DNA of 64,000 bases from Edaphochlamys debaryana (lineage: Eukaryota > Chlorophyta > Chlorophyceae > Chlamydomonadales), in contig JAEHOE010000008.1 in the NCBI GenBank assembly GCA_016858145.1, positions 992,001 through 1,056,000 of the forward strand. Reading direction: 5' to 3'. The notes below the pieces were generated by a model. It worked only from the letters and a program-made list of their open reading frames with translations. It was not told the origin of the DNA and made no database searches. The position numbers and the translations under genes were made by a program. Below are positions 1 to 10,891 of this stretch, in pieces. Positions within the stretch are counted from its first letter, which is position 1. Each line of letters opens with the position of its first letter.

Positions 1-1785
1 CACGGCCGCGAGCCGCAGCGCGTGCTGCTGGCCGTGGACCGCATGCTGGCGTTACACCTGCTGGAGGGGCCCTCCATCGTGGCGGCGCTGTTCGGGGACG
101 CACCGGAGCCGCCGCCGCTGCGGCGGGGGGGCAAACGCGGCAAGGCCCGGCGGGCTGTAGCGGGCGGAGAGGGCGGGGAGGAAGCCGGGGGAGAGGGCGA
201 GCCGGCGGAGGAGGAGGCGGAGGAGGAGGCGGAGGAGGAGGAGGAGGCGGGCGGCGAGGGCGAGGAGCCGCGCGTGTCGTGCTCGCTCAGGTGAGGAGCA
301 CCGTTCGCGCTGAGGAGCGCCTTGGCTTCGAGGTCCCCTGCTTGCCCCCGCTGCCAACCGTCCCAGCCTCAACCGTCAACCCCCTCTTCTCTCCCTTTTG
401 AGGCTCTCTCCTCATCCTCACTCTCCCCAACTCCGCCCAACACTACCCAACTCACCCCCCATCTACCCACCCACCCAAACCCCACCCAAACCCCGTCCAC
501 CCCGCAGCTGCTTCCACGAGCCCGTCCGCTGCGGCGGCTCCTGGGAGGTGCTGCTGCACGCCCTGGACCGCCTGGTGCGGGCGCCGCAGGAGCTGCCGGG
601 GGAGGTGGCGGAGTGGGAGAAGAAGCTGGGGCACCTGCAGGTGGGAGGGGGTGGGCGGGGAGGGGCGGCAGGAGAGGGGAGGTGGGGTGGGGAGGGGAGA
701 GGGAGGGGAGTTGCGGGACGCACACATGCCGGCCCTGCGCAGTCCTCCCATGCACATGGCCTTGCCTTGGCCTCTCAGGCCCCAGTCCCTCCCGCTCTCC
801 TCCCTCCTTGACTATCCCTCTGCACCCGCGCTTCTTTTCTCTTGTCCCTGCCCCTCTTTCTGTGTTCCAACCCCCACCTTGCCTTCCTTATCTCTGCAAC
901 AGTCAACCTCTCTCTGGCCCTCCTCCCCCCCCCTCCAGTCTGCCCACCAGAATATGGTGCAGTCCATGGCTGCGGGCACCCCCTCCCTGGCGCAGGCCGA
1001 GAGGGACCTGGCGGCCAAGGTGGGGGCGGGATGTGGATCGGGTGGGGGTGCTTAAGGGGTATCTACTCTTTGCGTTCCCTTGGGGTTGGGATGGGGGTGA
1101 CTGGCCCATCTCGGCAAGGCCTAGCAGTCCCGCTGTTTCCGGTTCCCAACCCCCTCAACCTCATTCACAAGTGCCCTCTTTCTCCGGCTCACCCCACCCG
1201 CTCAGGTGGAGCAGGCGGGGCGGTGCCGGGACGTGGTGGCGGGCTGCCTGGAGCGCAGCGCGGCCATGGCGCAGGACGCACTGCTGCTGGTGAGGGGGGG
1301 CGGAGGGGGCTGCCAGGGCGTGTATGTGTATGGGAGACGCGTCGGGGCTGCCTGGAGCACGGCACAGCACCCCGCTGCTCATCGGCCTCAGCCCCGCCCC
1401 TGGACGCGTACGCCCCCGCCTCCTCACCACCTCCCTCCACCCCTACCCCTCACTCGACCTCCAACCGCCCCACCCCCTTCCCCTCCCCACCCCTCCACCC
1501 CCCCAGGCCTTCCTGGGCTTCGTGCGCCTGCTCAACCGCGCAGCCGCGGACGCAGCCGACGCAGCGGACGACGCCTCCCACGCGCGCGCCGAGTCGGCTT
1601 CCTCCCTGCTCCTGGCCTGGCTGTGCGCCTGCCTGCGGCGGTACGCAGACCATGCGGCGGCGGTGGTGGGCAGCGGGCGGCTGAGGGAGGAGCTGCGGGC
1701 GCACCGCACCGCGTGCGGCGGGGAGCCGCCCGAGGCGTTCGTGCGCGCGGTGGAGACGCAGCTGGGGCTGGTGTTGGTGCTGTGA
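1..1785 (+). CDS. C-terminal part of a CBP80-like (nuclear cap-binding subunit 1) protein, 5' end outside the window
   Basis: Five exons join in phase: 1-290, 508-640, 939-1019, 1206-1289 and 1507-1785, each bounded by gtgagg/gtggg donors and polypyrimidine-cag acceptors. They encode 288 residues to the TGA at 1783. The first exon has a helical stretch (VLLAVDRMLALHLLEG) and then a long Glu/Gly acidic insert. Later exons are helical, with SWEVLLHALDRLVRAPQEL and AFLGFVRLLNR, ending ETQLGLVLVL. The order of these helices recalls the last MIF4G-like repeat of CBP80, which binds capped RNA together with CBP20 in the nucleus. That assignment is a remembered family pattern and not an alignment. 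It could also be another HEAT/MIF4G-type protein. The exon structure is firm; the name is tentative. Confidence 0.55.
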
Positions 1786-2758
1786 GGGGGCGGAAGGGAG
1801 GAGGGGAAGGGGGGGAGGGGGTGTGAGGGGGGCAACGCAACTTGCGGCTGGCTGGGGTTGGTTGTGAGGGGCGGGGGAAGGGAGGCGAGGAGAGGGGTGT
1901 GGAGGAGGGGTGGAGTGGGAGGGGAGGGAGGCGGCACGGAGGATGGAGTGAAGCGCCGGGGTGCAGGGGCCGGGTGACAGGAGCTGTGGTTGGGGCGGCC
2001 GGGTGGGGACCCCGATGGGCCCGGTGGCAGTCTGCTCGGCTTCGCAAGGCAGTGGCATGTACAGCCCTGTGGCTGGAGTCGCTTGTCCCGTACTCGGCCC
2101 CTTAGCGTGCGGTGCCGGGGTTGATGCAACCACCTGCAACGGTGCTGACTCGCGGTGACACACTTGGGTCGTGGCGGTGACACCCCGCCTGCAAGCGCCT
2201 GCAAGGACGCCGGGGCCCAACTTACACGACACGTTCGACCGGCCCCAGGGCCTTCTCTCCGACGCATCCGTTCGGCTGACCAGCTGGGAGTCGGCAGGCG
2301 GACAGGCGGTCAGTTGGCCCATGCGGGAGAGGCTGCTCGGTCCATGTGGGGCTGAGGTCATAGGAAGCAGAGCGTTACAGCGGGTGCCGCCCCCAGTGCG
2401 TACGACGCAGTGTGAGGGCGGACTTGACGGAGCAACAGCCCTCAGAACCCGATGCCCCCCGGCCTTGAGACCGGATGCAGCTCAGCATGGTGAGCTGGCG
2501 TTGGCTCGCCCCTTCAGGGGCAAGACAGAGCTTTTGGGGTCTAAGGCACCCCCCGGCCCTTAGTTTAATTCGCCCTAACAGAGAGAGAACGGGACGAGAC
2601 GGGGCAGAGAAATTAGAAGTCCCGGCCGTATGAATAGGCACTGGACGGCAGCGCTGGCGTAGCACTAGGGGTTGTCTAAAAGGTAGGTGCGATTTCCCCA
2701 AAGTGTGAACGATGCGCCGATTCGGTCCTGCGCCGCGTGCCGCTGGCTTGCGCTGAAC

Positions 2759-2763
2759 TGTAA
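2759..2763 (+). terminator. Possible TGTAA poly(A) signal for the upstream CBP80-like gene
   Basis: TGTAA is the usual volvocine polyadenylation signal. This is the first good match I see after the stop at 1785, implying a 3' UTR of nearly 1 kb, so it is uncertain. Confidence 0.3.
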
Positions 2764-4564
2764 GCAGCCGTTCTTACGCATTATCCCATCGCCTTACTTC
2801 TTTTGTGAGTGCAGCACGTTGCATGGCCGCATGTCCCCTGGCATGTCTCGCGCCAACACGCGAGAATCGCCGAGAACGCTGAAGCTCCAAGTAATAGCAA
2901 AGCGCAATAGCTGCATAACGTGCTCTCACGCCCGTGCCACGCCGTGGTACGCCCACGCGACACATCCAACCCGAGAACGCAACGGAGACGTGACGCCGTG
3001 GCCGGAGAAGCCTGGCGGAGTCTAAAGTAATTTGATGATAACGTAGTTATGTGTTTCCGGCAAGGTATAGAGCGAAAGTTGAGCGCGCGACGCATCGGAT
3101 GCGGGGACCAAAAGCAGGCTGCACCTAGCGATACACCGCAAGCGTGGATTCTACCACCATGAATATCCGCAAGTGGAGCCGCTAAAGAAGCTCGACGGGG
3201 GTAGCTGGCAGCAGCTGTGCAGGGGGTGTCGCTCGGTGCCCAACCACTTCGTTGCCCACCTCCCCGGGCTGCCCCGATGATGGACTGCAATAGCAACATG
3301 ACTCCTGCAGTGGGCCCCTCTCGGCCTCTCGCCTTGCTTCCTCAGTACGCCTGCAGGACTGCAACCATTTTCCCCCCGCCCACACACACAGCCTTCCCAC
3401 CCCATCACGCCGCGTGACATACAGGGCTGAGGGCACGCTAATAGCGTCTCACACGGCCGTTTTTTTTTCGGGGGGCGAGCCCGCCTCGCTGCGCAGCAGG
3501 ACGTTTACTGTACCTGTATGCCAGGTCCATGTGGGGTTCTGGAATGAAGGTATGGAGTTCACCGCATGCCAGGTTCATTTGGGGTGGTCAAACTGGGCGC
3601 GCACAGCTCCGGGACATCTGGGGTGGCTAGCACCCGCAAATGAGGCTTCCGAGTGGCCCGGACGCCCGATTGCACACTGCCAACTCATGCGTGAGGCTTC
3701 CCTGCATCTCTCCTTCCCTGCTGCGCCGGCCGAGCCTCCTTACCAAACTGCACGCGCACGGGGGCAACAACCCGTCGCGGACCACGAACTGCTAAGCGTT
3801 GCTCGAGGGAGGCTTCATAGGCTGGTAGGCATAGACCTCCCCTCCTTCGAGCCCCCACTCCTACTTCACGACACCAGCCGCCCGCTCCCAATCTCCTGTC
3901 GCCAGCTCGCCACCACCGAGTTTGCACCCTTACTCGGCGAACTCGCCGTACAAACAGTCCTACTTAAATCCCACGTTGTTGGCGCCCTGATCGTATTGTC
4001 CGTACTCTCCGTGCGTACCGCCGTACCGTATCTGGACTTGAGGGGTGCGCACCGCCATAGTCGAACGCCGAGTCCCTACCCCCGGCCCCTAGCCCTTGGG
4101 CAGGCACCCAGTGTCGCCCGGTGCCACGCAGAAGCCCCCACGCACCAAACAGCACCCGTGCCATAACTGCACTGCTGCCCAATGCAGGCATGCCACATAC
4201 CGTACGCGTAATCGTGAAATGCAGTACTCAAGCTCCAGTGACAGCCGTTGCCGTACAACTTACGCCAAGGGCACCATGCAGCGCGGATGAAAGCAGATCA
4301 GTCACTTGACCAACTCAAGGGCTCGAGTGACAACGCCCGGGGACAATTGAAAGCAGCGTGCCGGCAGGTACCGTAGCCACTCCACGAACTCACGGGCCTG
4401 GGCCCTCAGCCCAAGGGACAGCCCTCACACAATCAGGGGCCCTTGCGACGCAGGGACGGGCGCAAGCAGCGCAGCTCTATGACGACCAAAACCACAAATG
4501 CGGACTCACGAACGTATCGGTATCGCCTGTGTTATCCACCACAGTACCACAGCCCGTTGCTTTA

Positions 4565-4703
4565 TCTAGGCAAGCTGCTGGAGCTGCCGCAGGCTAGATG
4601 CCGCTCAGCCCACCTCCTCAACCGTTTGCAGCAACCTATTCTAATAATACCACGCCACAAGTCTCGCCTGCTCGTTCCCTATCCCCATATACGTTGGGTT
4701 GTA
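4565..4703 (+). repeat. Imperfect direct repeat, unit 1
   Basis: The segment from tctaggcaagctgctggagc to acgttgggttg is repeated about 317 bases downstream at 4882-5032 with scattered substitutions and small indels. Shared blocks include ctcagcccacctcc, tcaaccgtt, ccacaagtctcg (ccgcaagtctcg in unit 2) and acgttgggttgt. No coding potential is apparent. Confidence 0.7.
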
Positions 4704-4881
4704 TCATGCAACCGAGGCACGTGTGGCAGTGTGGAACCAGCTTGAGCCTGCTGGTACAGGTTCAGTAAACCCGCCCCGCAGAACTACGCACAGGCAGCCT
4801 ACTATGACCGGTAGAAGCAATGCAAAAGTGAAACCTGTTCAATGTTGCAATAAGGCCTCAGTGCTCTCCAGACGTAGGATA

Positions 4882-5032
4882 TCTAGGCAAGCCGCTCGAG
4901 CAGCTGCCACAGGCGAGAGCTGCCACTCAGCCCACCTCCCCTCAACCGTTGACCTCACCAGTACGTATATATCACGCCGCAAGTCTCGTGCCCTCCGCCC
5001 GCTCCCTCTCCCCTCGTACACGTTGGGTTGTG
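4882..5032 (+). repeat. Imperfect direct repeat, unit 2
   Basis: Second copy of the 4565-4703 repeat. It abuts the stop codon (5038-5040, minus strand) of the membrane-protein gene, so it would lie in that gene's 3' UTR. Confidence 0.7.
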
Positions 5033-5037
5033 TTGAC

Positions 5038-8000
5038 TTATTCCGTTTTGGGCCGGACGGTGACGCAGAACGGCGCCCGTGCGCTCACGTGGTCGCCGTA
5101 CGACAGGGCGTTCTCCCCCGAGTGGCTGCAGCCGTACGACGATCGCATGTTGCCGCTGCCGCTCGCCATGTCATCAGCCGCCGCGGCAACGCCGTGCGTG
5201 GCCCTCCCGCCGCCACCAACTCCTCTTCCACCCACGCCGCCGCCCACGCTCAGGCTGGCACTCGGCCCTCTCTTCATAGATTCAAATCTCAGGTAGGTGT
5301 TGATTGCGACGCTTGTCAGCACCGAAGCCGCTTCCGCTCGAGCCCAGATGAGGAGGGCTGCCAGGATCGTGCTGGCCCCGCCGCAGGCCGACAGCGGCAG
5401 CGCCGCCGTCAGCGGCAGTCGCAGCAGCGCTAGTGTTCCGCAGGTGCGTGGCGACATCTGCGGGCACATGGGACGCGAGGAAGCGTGCGTGCATACTCAG
5501 CAAACGTCATGGGCATCCCCAAGGAGAGGGCGTGTGTGCGTGCGTTGCAGGCTGGACGTGCCCAAGGAGAGGGCGTGCTTGGCGTTGCGGGCGCGTGCAT
5601 CCCCCAAGCGAACTAGGCGCGGTGCACGGTGCACTACTGGTACAATGCCCCCCCCTCGTGATGCATGCCACTCCTGCCTCCACAGCCCTGCCGACCCACC
5701 ATCAGAGTGACGGGGAGTGCGATCCCCTCCAACAGGACGATGCCAGGGCCCGTCACGTAGCGAAGCGCCTCAGCAGAGCACACCCTGTACGGCAGCACCA
5801 CGAGCGCCAGCCGGGCCAGCACGAGCCCCACGCAGCGCAGCACGCGCAGCGCGCGCAGCAGGTGGTCGTGCTGTGCGTGCGCCGCGACCAGCCACGTCAG
5901 CATGCCGGCGGCGCCCGTGCCCAGCGCCAGCAGGGGAGGCAGGAAGACGCCCTCATCCGACCGTGTGATCTGGATCTGGATCAGGATCGCGGCCAGGGCC
6001 AGGCTCTCGAGCAGCCGGCTCCTGCAGATATGGGTGCAGTGCTAGCTTCAGTGGTGCTACGGACAAAGGTGCTGCGTGGAGGCAAGGCAGGTCAGGCAGG
6101 TCAGGCAGGTCAGGCGCACTACCGAGTCTTGCTCAGACTCGCTCAGTTCACTCACATGCGTTGGAGCCGCGCCGCCGCGCCCGACACGCGGACCTCCTCG
6201 AACGCCTCCTCCTCTTCTGGCGGCGCCGACTCCAGACCCAGCGTCAGCCGCAGTGCCCGGCGCCATGACGCCCTCGCCCCAGCCCCCGCAGTCGGCACCG
6301 TCTGCAGTGGGCCCTCCTGCGCGCCCCGCTCCTTCGGTCCTCCGCCGCCGCCCTCCGCCCGTTGCGGCTTGTCCGCGGCTCCGCTCCCCACCCAGCTGCC
6401 CTCGCCCAGCTTTCGCTCCGTGGCTTCACGCTCCGACTCTGGAATGACTGCGAATTCGTACGAATGAGTCATCCCTGTGTCGCTGGCACTCGCCGCAGAG
6501 GTCGGTACGGAAGATGTTGTGGGCAAGAGGCCGTGGCCGCTGCGGTTGAGATCCGCGTGGAGGCGATCCGTTGCTACACGCCAACCTCGTGTCTGGGTGA
6601 ACTCAATCAGTGCAGGCACCAAGCCCGTCCATAGCATGTCCATGTACTGCGCGGACGGGCCGGGCCCGTGAGTGATGTCGTACATGGCCGCCGCCCACGT
6701 GGCCATGTCGTACAGCACGTGGTCCAGCGACTCGGCCTCCGCCTCGGGCCAGGCCTCCGCCGCCGCCGCCAGCTCGGCCGCCAGATCGGCATCGGCGGTG
6801 GCCAGCAGCGGCACAAGGGCGCAGCGGAGGCCGGAGCTGGGGTACTCGGCGCTCACGTCGAGCTGGGGGTGGTGGACGCGGGGCGGGAGGGCAGGCAGGG
6901 GCCGTGAGGTAAGGATGGCAGTCAGTGCGCGTGGCTCTGATGCCGCAGTCCGCAGTTGTGCAATGCCTCCCCCGCGTACCCACCAGCACAAGGCCCGGTC
7001 GCGACGGCGGCTCCAGCAGCTCAATGTCGTACTCCCGCAGCGCCGTTGCCGTACTGCCACCAGCGCTGACCGGCACGAGGCGCGAGGCCAGGAGCCCAGC
7101 CTTCGAGCGCAGTGCCACCTGCACCTCCACCTCCCCACCCGCCAGCCCCTCCGGCATCGTCACGACCAGGCGCAGGCGGGGCAACGCCACTGCCGCTGCC
7201 CCCGCTCCCTGGCTGTCCGCTGAGCCCGCGGACGGGGGCGGCACCAGCAGCAACCGAGGAGCCAGCCGCACCGCTGCGAGGCCCTCTGAGGCCCCAATGG
7301 TCCCCGCTTCGGTCGATTCCGATGGGGCCGTCAGGGCTTCCTCCAGCTGCCAGCTGGGCTCCTGCAGGCCCGCGGGCTGCTCCAGCCCCAACGCCCCAAG
7401 CACCTCGGCGATAGATGGAAGGCCTGCGGCAAGAGGACAAAGAAAGAGGAGAGAGAGCGGGTCGAGGAGTGTAAGCCAGGCGTGCAACGGATGTGCCAGC
7501 CAGCCAGCCCTGTGTGCCCTTTCCTCACCGGCGCTGCGCTGGCGCTGGGCGTCACCCGCAGTCTCCTCGATGACGACGGTCAGCTTGATGCAGCCCGCCT
7601 CCAGGGTCGCGGCTGCTAGCCTCGCGGTCCCACAAGCGGCGACCGTTGCGTTGAGCCGCGCGTACCAGTCCGGGTGGGCCATGCAGGGATCGGCCCAAGC
7701 AATCTGCGGCCGGAGGGTCGAGGTTTTGTGTGTGGCGCTGCCCGGGACGGGGAGGGGCCCCGCTGCCACCCGCTTGCAGCAGCGGTGGTACCTGCAGCGG
7801 TCCCTGAGCAGCACGCCACGAAGCTCACTCATGACTATCGGCATCGGCATCGGCCGAGCCCTGCCGAGCCCTGCCGAGACCGGCCCAGCCTGGTCAAGGG
7901 CAGCACGGTACGCTGGCCCTCTTCCCACCTTCACCAGAGCCAAGCGGCGCTGCACGCAGGAGCGGTAGAGCGGCCGCACGCGCACGGGCGCGAGGCCGGA

Positions 8001-9801
8001 GCGGGGGCCATCGCCCCCTGGCTGCTCGGCGCTGTTCCCGCGGCCGCCACTGTCGCTCGACACGGGCGAGGTGAAGCGCACCCGCGGTTGAGCTGGAGCG
8101 GCGCTGAGCGCCCTCGGGTCCCACGAGGCCCCCGGCTGGAGCCCGGCCCCTGAGGCGGACGACGTCTCGCCTGGGGCATCGCCATTGCTCCTGCTCCTAT
8201 CCCTGCCCGTGCCGTCAAGGCTGATGCCACGAGAACCCGCGGTGTCCGCACCGGTCTCGGCTGCCAGGCCAAGGCCAGGGCTCCCCTCGTCACAGCCTTT
8301 GCACGCCTTGCCGCCAGCAGTCAGGGACTTGGCGGCTGCGGCGTGGGCGGCCTCCTGCCTCGCCCTGGGCAGGTAGAGCGCGTTATAGATGCAGGTGTTG
8401 ACCGCAGCCACCAGCAGCCGGGTCGCCAGCTGCCAGGGGATCGACACGCCGCCGGGGACGTGCTCCTGTGGGGCCGCCACACACGCATTGTTTACAGCAG
8501 GTCGCCACCCCTCAACAAGCCGAGAGCCCTCTTGACTGCCCTACCTGATACCAAACTGCCAGAATGACGGTCGCGACAGTGGCATACGCGCAGTAGGCCA
8601 GCTCCAGAGCAAGGCTGACGCCCTGCATGCATGAAGCGGGTGGCGAGAGCAGGGGCGGTGTGGTCAGTAAGGGTCGCCGCGAGGCATGCAGGCAGCTGGT
8701 TCCAGGCAGGCAGCTTTCAGGCGAATCCCCCATTTGCCAGGCATAAAGGTACAGCCACCGTCACGCACCGACACGTTCACGAGGGAGAGGAAGAGGACAA
8801 TGTCGGACGGCCAGTGCTGGGGGCGCAAAGCAAACGCGGGAGGGCAACACAAGGGGTAGGACTTCAGCAAGCTTGCCCACGGCCGATTTCCTGATCTGAC
8901 CAAGAGGCGGCTTTGCCGGGGCCTGGAGATACCTGGCGGTGCCCCGCCGACCATATGGGCTGACCTGGCATGCACCACACCCAAGAAGCAGCGTCCCCTA
9001 CCTTGCTAAAGACGCTCGCAAGGGCCGTCGGCGACGGCACCCAGCGTGGGCCCCTCATGAGCTGATAGGTTAAGTCTGGGAGGCGGGCCAAGTACACGGT
9101 TGCCGGGGCAACCACCTGAGGCGGAACAGGTGGGGGGGTTGGAACTTGGAAGGCGCCAGCTGGAAAGATGCCACGCCCATTAGGTGTATTGGCGTAGGAA
9201 CCCCCAACCAGCACTGTGCGTACCCTGGCATAGATTCCGGGTTGCAGTGGTAGGAACGCAAAGAGCGTCCGGGAGAGCATGATGACAACGGCAATGAAGA
9301 GCCAAGTGTCCTTGGGATCTGGGGAGTGCGTGGGGAGGGGCGGGGTTGGGGTCCGGGAGTCTGGCGTGCCCTTGCCTGACTGAGGACCCCTGCCATGTCA
9401 GCATGGTCTTCAAGGATCCCGGATACTCCCTCGCGCGGCCCACGCGCACCTGCCCGGGCCATATCGGCGAGCGCAGAGTGCGGGCGAACAACGACATAAG
9501 CAAGCTTTCGGAGCGGTCCCGCGTCACACGGAAAGTCGCGAAGCATCTTGGAGTCTGCCGGCAGCTGTGGAGGAGGGTACAAAGCGTTGCGTTCTTGAGG
9601 ACGGACATCCCAACCCCGGCCTCCCAGCTACCCTTCGCTCTCTTGCCCTACCGTTGACGGAAGTCCGTTGCAATGATGAAGCGCTTGCTGGCCGTAGCTT
9701 AAGAGGCTCATCACAGCAAGCGCAAGAGCAACTACTCTCTCGCCCATCCCCACATGGCGGGTGTGTGGGGCCAGGACGGCCATTTGAGCGCTGCTCGTCA
9801 T
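5038..9801 (-). CDS. Polytopic membrane protein of unknown function (copy 1 of an inverted pair)
   Basis: Twelve exons join in phase: 9801-9652, 9564-9450, 9318-9224, 9115-9002, 8816-8769, 8622-8545, 8465-7929, 7703-7529, 7423-6984, 6862-6156, 6021-5700 and 5457-5038. They give 1066 residues. The ATG at 9801 was chosen by comparison with the paralogue at 31390; an in-frame ATG at 9783 is an alternative. The N-terminus is signal-like (ALALAVMSLLSYGQQAL). About five hydrophobic segments follow within residues 90-225, then a ~600-residue soluble middle, then about five more hydrophobic segments in the last 240 residues (for example GLVLARLALVVLPY). The middle holds the paralogue-conserved blocks VRPLYRSC.QR and LAGGEVEVQVALRSKAG. 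I recognise no family. An N-terminal and a C-terminal membrane bundle around a soluble domain suggests a membrane-anchored receptor- or transporter-like protein, but that is speculation. Every intron is also supported by conserved phase or sequence in the second copy, up to where that copy breaks off. Confidence 0.8.
6084..6115. repeat. 10-bp tandem repeat in intron 10 of the membrane-protein gene
   Basis: The unit ggcaggtcag is repeated about three times inside the intron between the exons ending at 6156 and starting at 6021. It is a short simple repeat with no evident function. Confidence 0.7.
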
Positions 9802-10359
9802 AGCATGATGGATTTGTCAATTGTATAGCCGCGGCCAGAGGCCGCAGGAAAAGTCATAACGCGGCATCGTACGTCCGCACGATCGCGAACTCCTGCGTTC
9901 GGCGGGTTCGGCCTCGTCCCCCCGCTGTCCCCCGCGCTCCTTCGCTTCTCCCTCAATGCGCCACGCCTTTCTGACGCCGAGCCGCAAGTGCAAGGGCGCC
10001 GGTACGCTCACACAGGCCAGCCGTGGCCAGCTACGAAGGGTGGAACCTTCAGGATCTTCCCGCCGGGCTGCGGTGTGTACTTCTCGGCACCCCCTGTTCA
10101 GGCACCGGCCGCACCGCGGCACTACCCCCCCTTGTCTTTATAAACCCCCTGTTCAGGCAACGACGCGTTCCTCACGTGCCGACCTCCAGACTCCAGCTGA
10201 CAAGCCAGCGGATCCAGAGAAGAACTTGAGAGAGGACGTTGGGAGCCGATGCGGAGGGATGCGGCCGGGTTAGCGCGACAGACGGCAACTAGGGGGGGGC
10301 GGGTAGGACGAAGGGCACAAGATACGGCCACGTAGAATCGGATAGTAATGTTGCTACAG

Positions 10360-10364
10360 TTACA
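10360..10364 (-). terminator. TGTAA poly(A) signal of the ankyrin gene
   Basis: The plus-strand TTACA reads TGTAA on the gene's strand. It lies about 530 bases past the stop at 10892, a normal 3' UTR length for this lineage. Confidence 0.5.
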
Positions 10365-10806
10365 TCCGAGCACAGCGGCGGCAACAGGTGGCGACAGAGG
10401 CGGGCGCTGCAACCGGCTCCTCCCGTCTAGTCCTTCGGCGGTGTGCCCATGCCCTCCACCACCCCCCTCGCTGTGCCGGCCGTGCCCTCACTTGCCTTGC
10501 ACTCCTGTTCTAAGACTTCCACCAGCACGCTTCCAGCAACGCACTCATACTGGGCCAGCGAGCATTGCGATCCGAGGAGAAATCCCCACCCGCCAGGCCG
10601 ACCCTCGCGCCGCTGCCGCTGCGGCCCCATCCCGCCGGCTCGCCCCGCCCCCTTTCCCCTCCAACTTTATTCCGCTCCCACCTCGCTGCCTCACACCTCC
10701 CGCACTTCCTATTCCCTCTTCCTTCCGACCCGTCCTCCTCCCATCTCTGCCTCCTCCCCGCGACCCCGCGCCCTGCCCATCCTCCCCACCCGTTCCCTCC
10801 CTTTCC

Positions 10807-10870
10807 CTTTCCCTCTCCCCATCCCTCCCTTTCCCTCTCCCCATCCCTCCCTTTCCCTCTCCCCATCCCA
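10807..10870. repeat. 22-bp pyrimidine-rich tandem repeat, three units
   Basis: The unit ctttccctctccccatccct(cc) occurs at 10807-10828 and 10829-10850, with a partial third unit to 10870. It begins about 20 bases past the ankyrin gene's stop codon, so the mRNA carries a GGGA/GAGA-rich tract directly after the coding region. Confidence 0.85.
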
Positions 10871-10891
10871 CCCCTGCCCTCACCCACGCCC

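Larger units (their letters stand above)
1786..5037. other. 3.2-kb stretch with no supported gene
   Basis: This lies between the 3' ends of two convergent genes. The first ~200 bases are G-rich 3' UTR. The rest is lower in GC than its neighbours. The longest open frame (3414-4166, +) begins with GTG, has no good splice context and no recognisable domain. An imperfect direct repeat occupies 4565-5032. I see nothing else I can name. Confidence 0.5.
9802..10891. other. 3' UTR of the ankyrin gene and promoter region of membrane-protein copy 1
   Basis: Both flanking genes are on the minus strand. The part near 10891 is 3' UTR of the ankyrin gene: pyrimidine-rich on the plus strand, with a 22-bp tandem repeat and a minus-strand TGTAA at 10360-10364. 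The part near 9802 should hold the promoter of copy 1; I see no clear TATA box. No further gene is supported. Confidence 0.5.

Noticed and set aside
3414..4166. 250-codon open frame on the plus strand
   Set aside because: Starts with GTG, no domain, no splice context, and lies in a low-GC intergenic region; probably chance.
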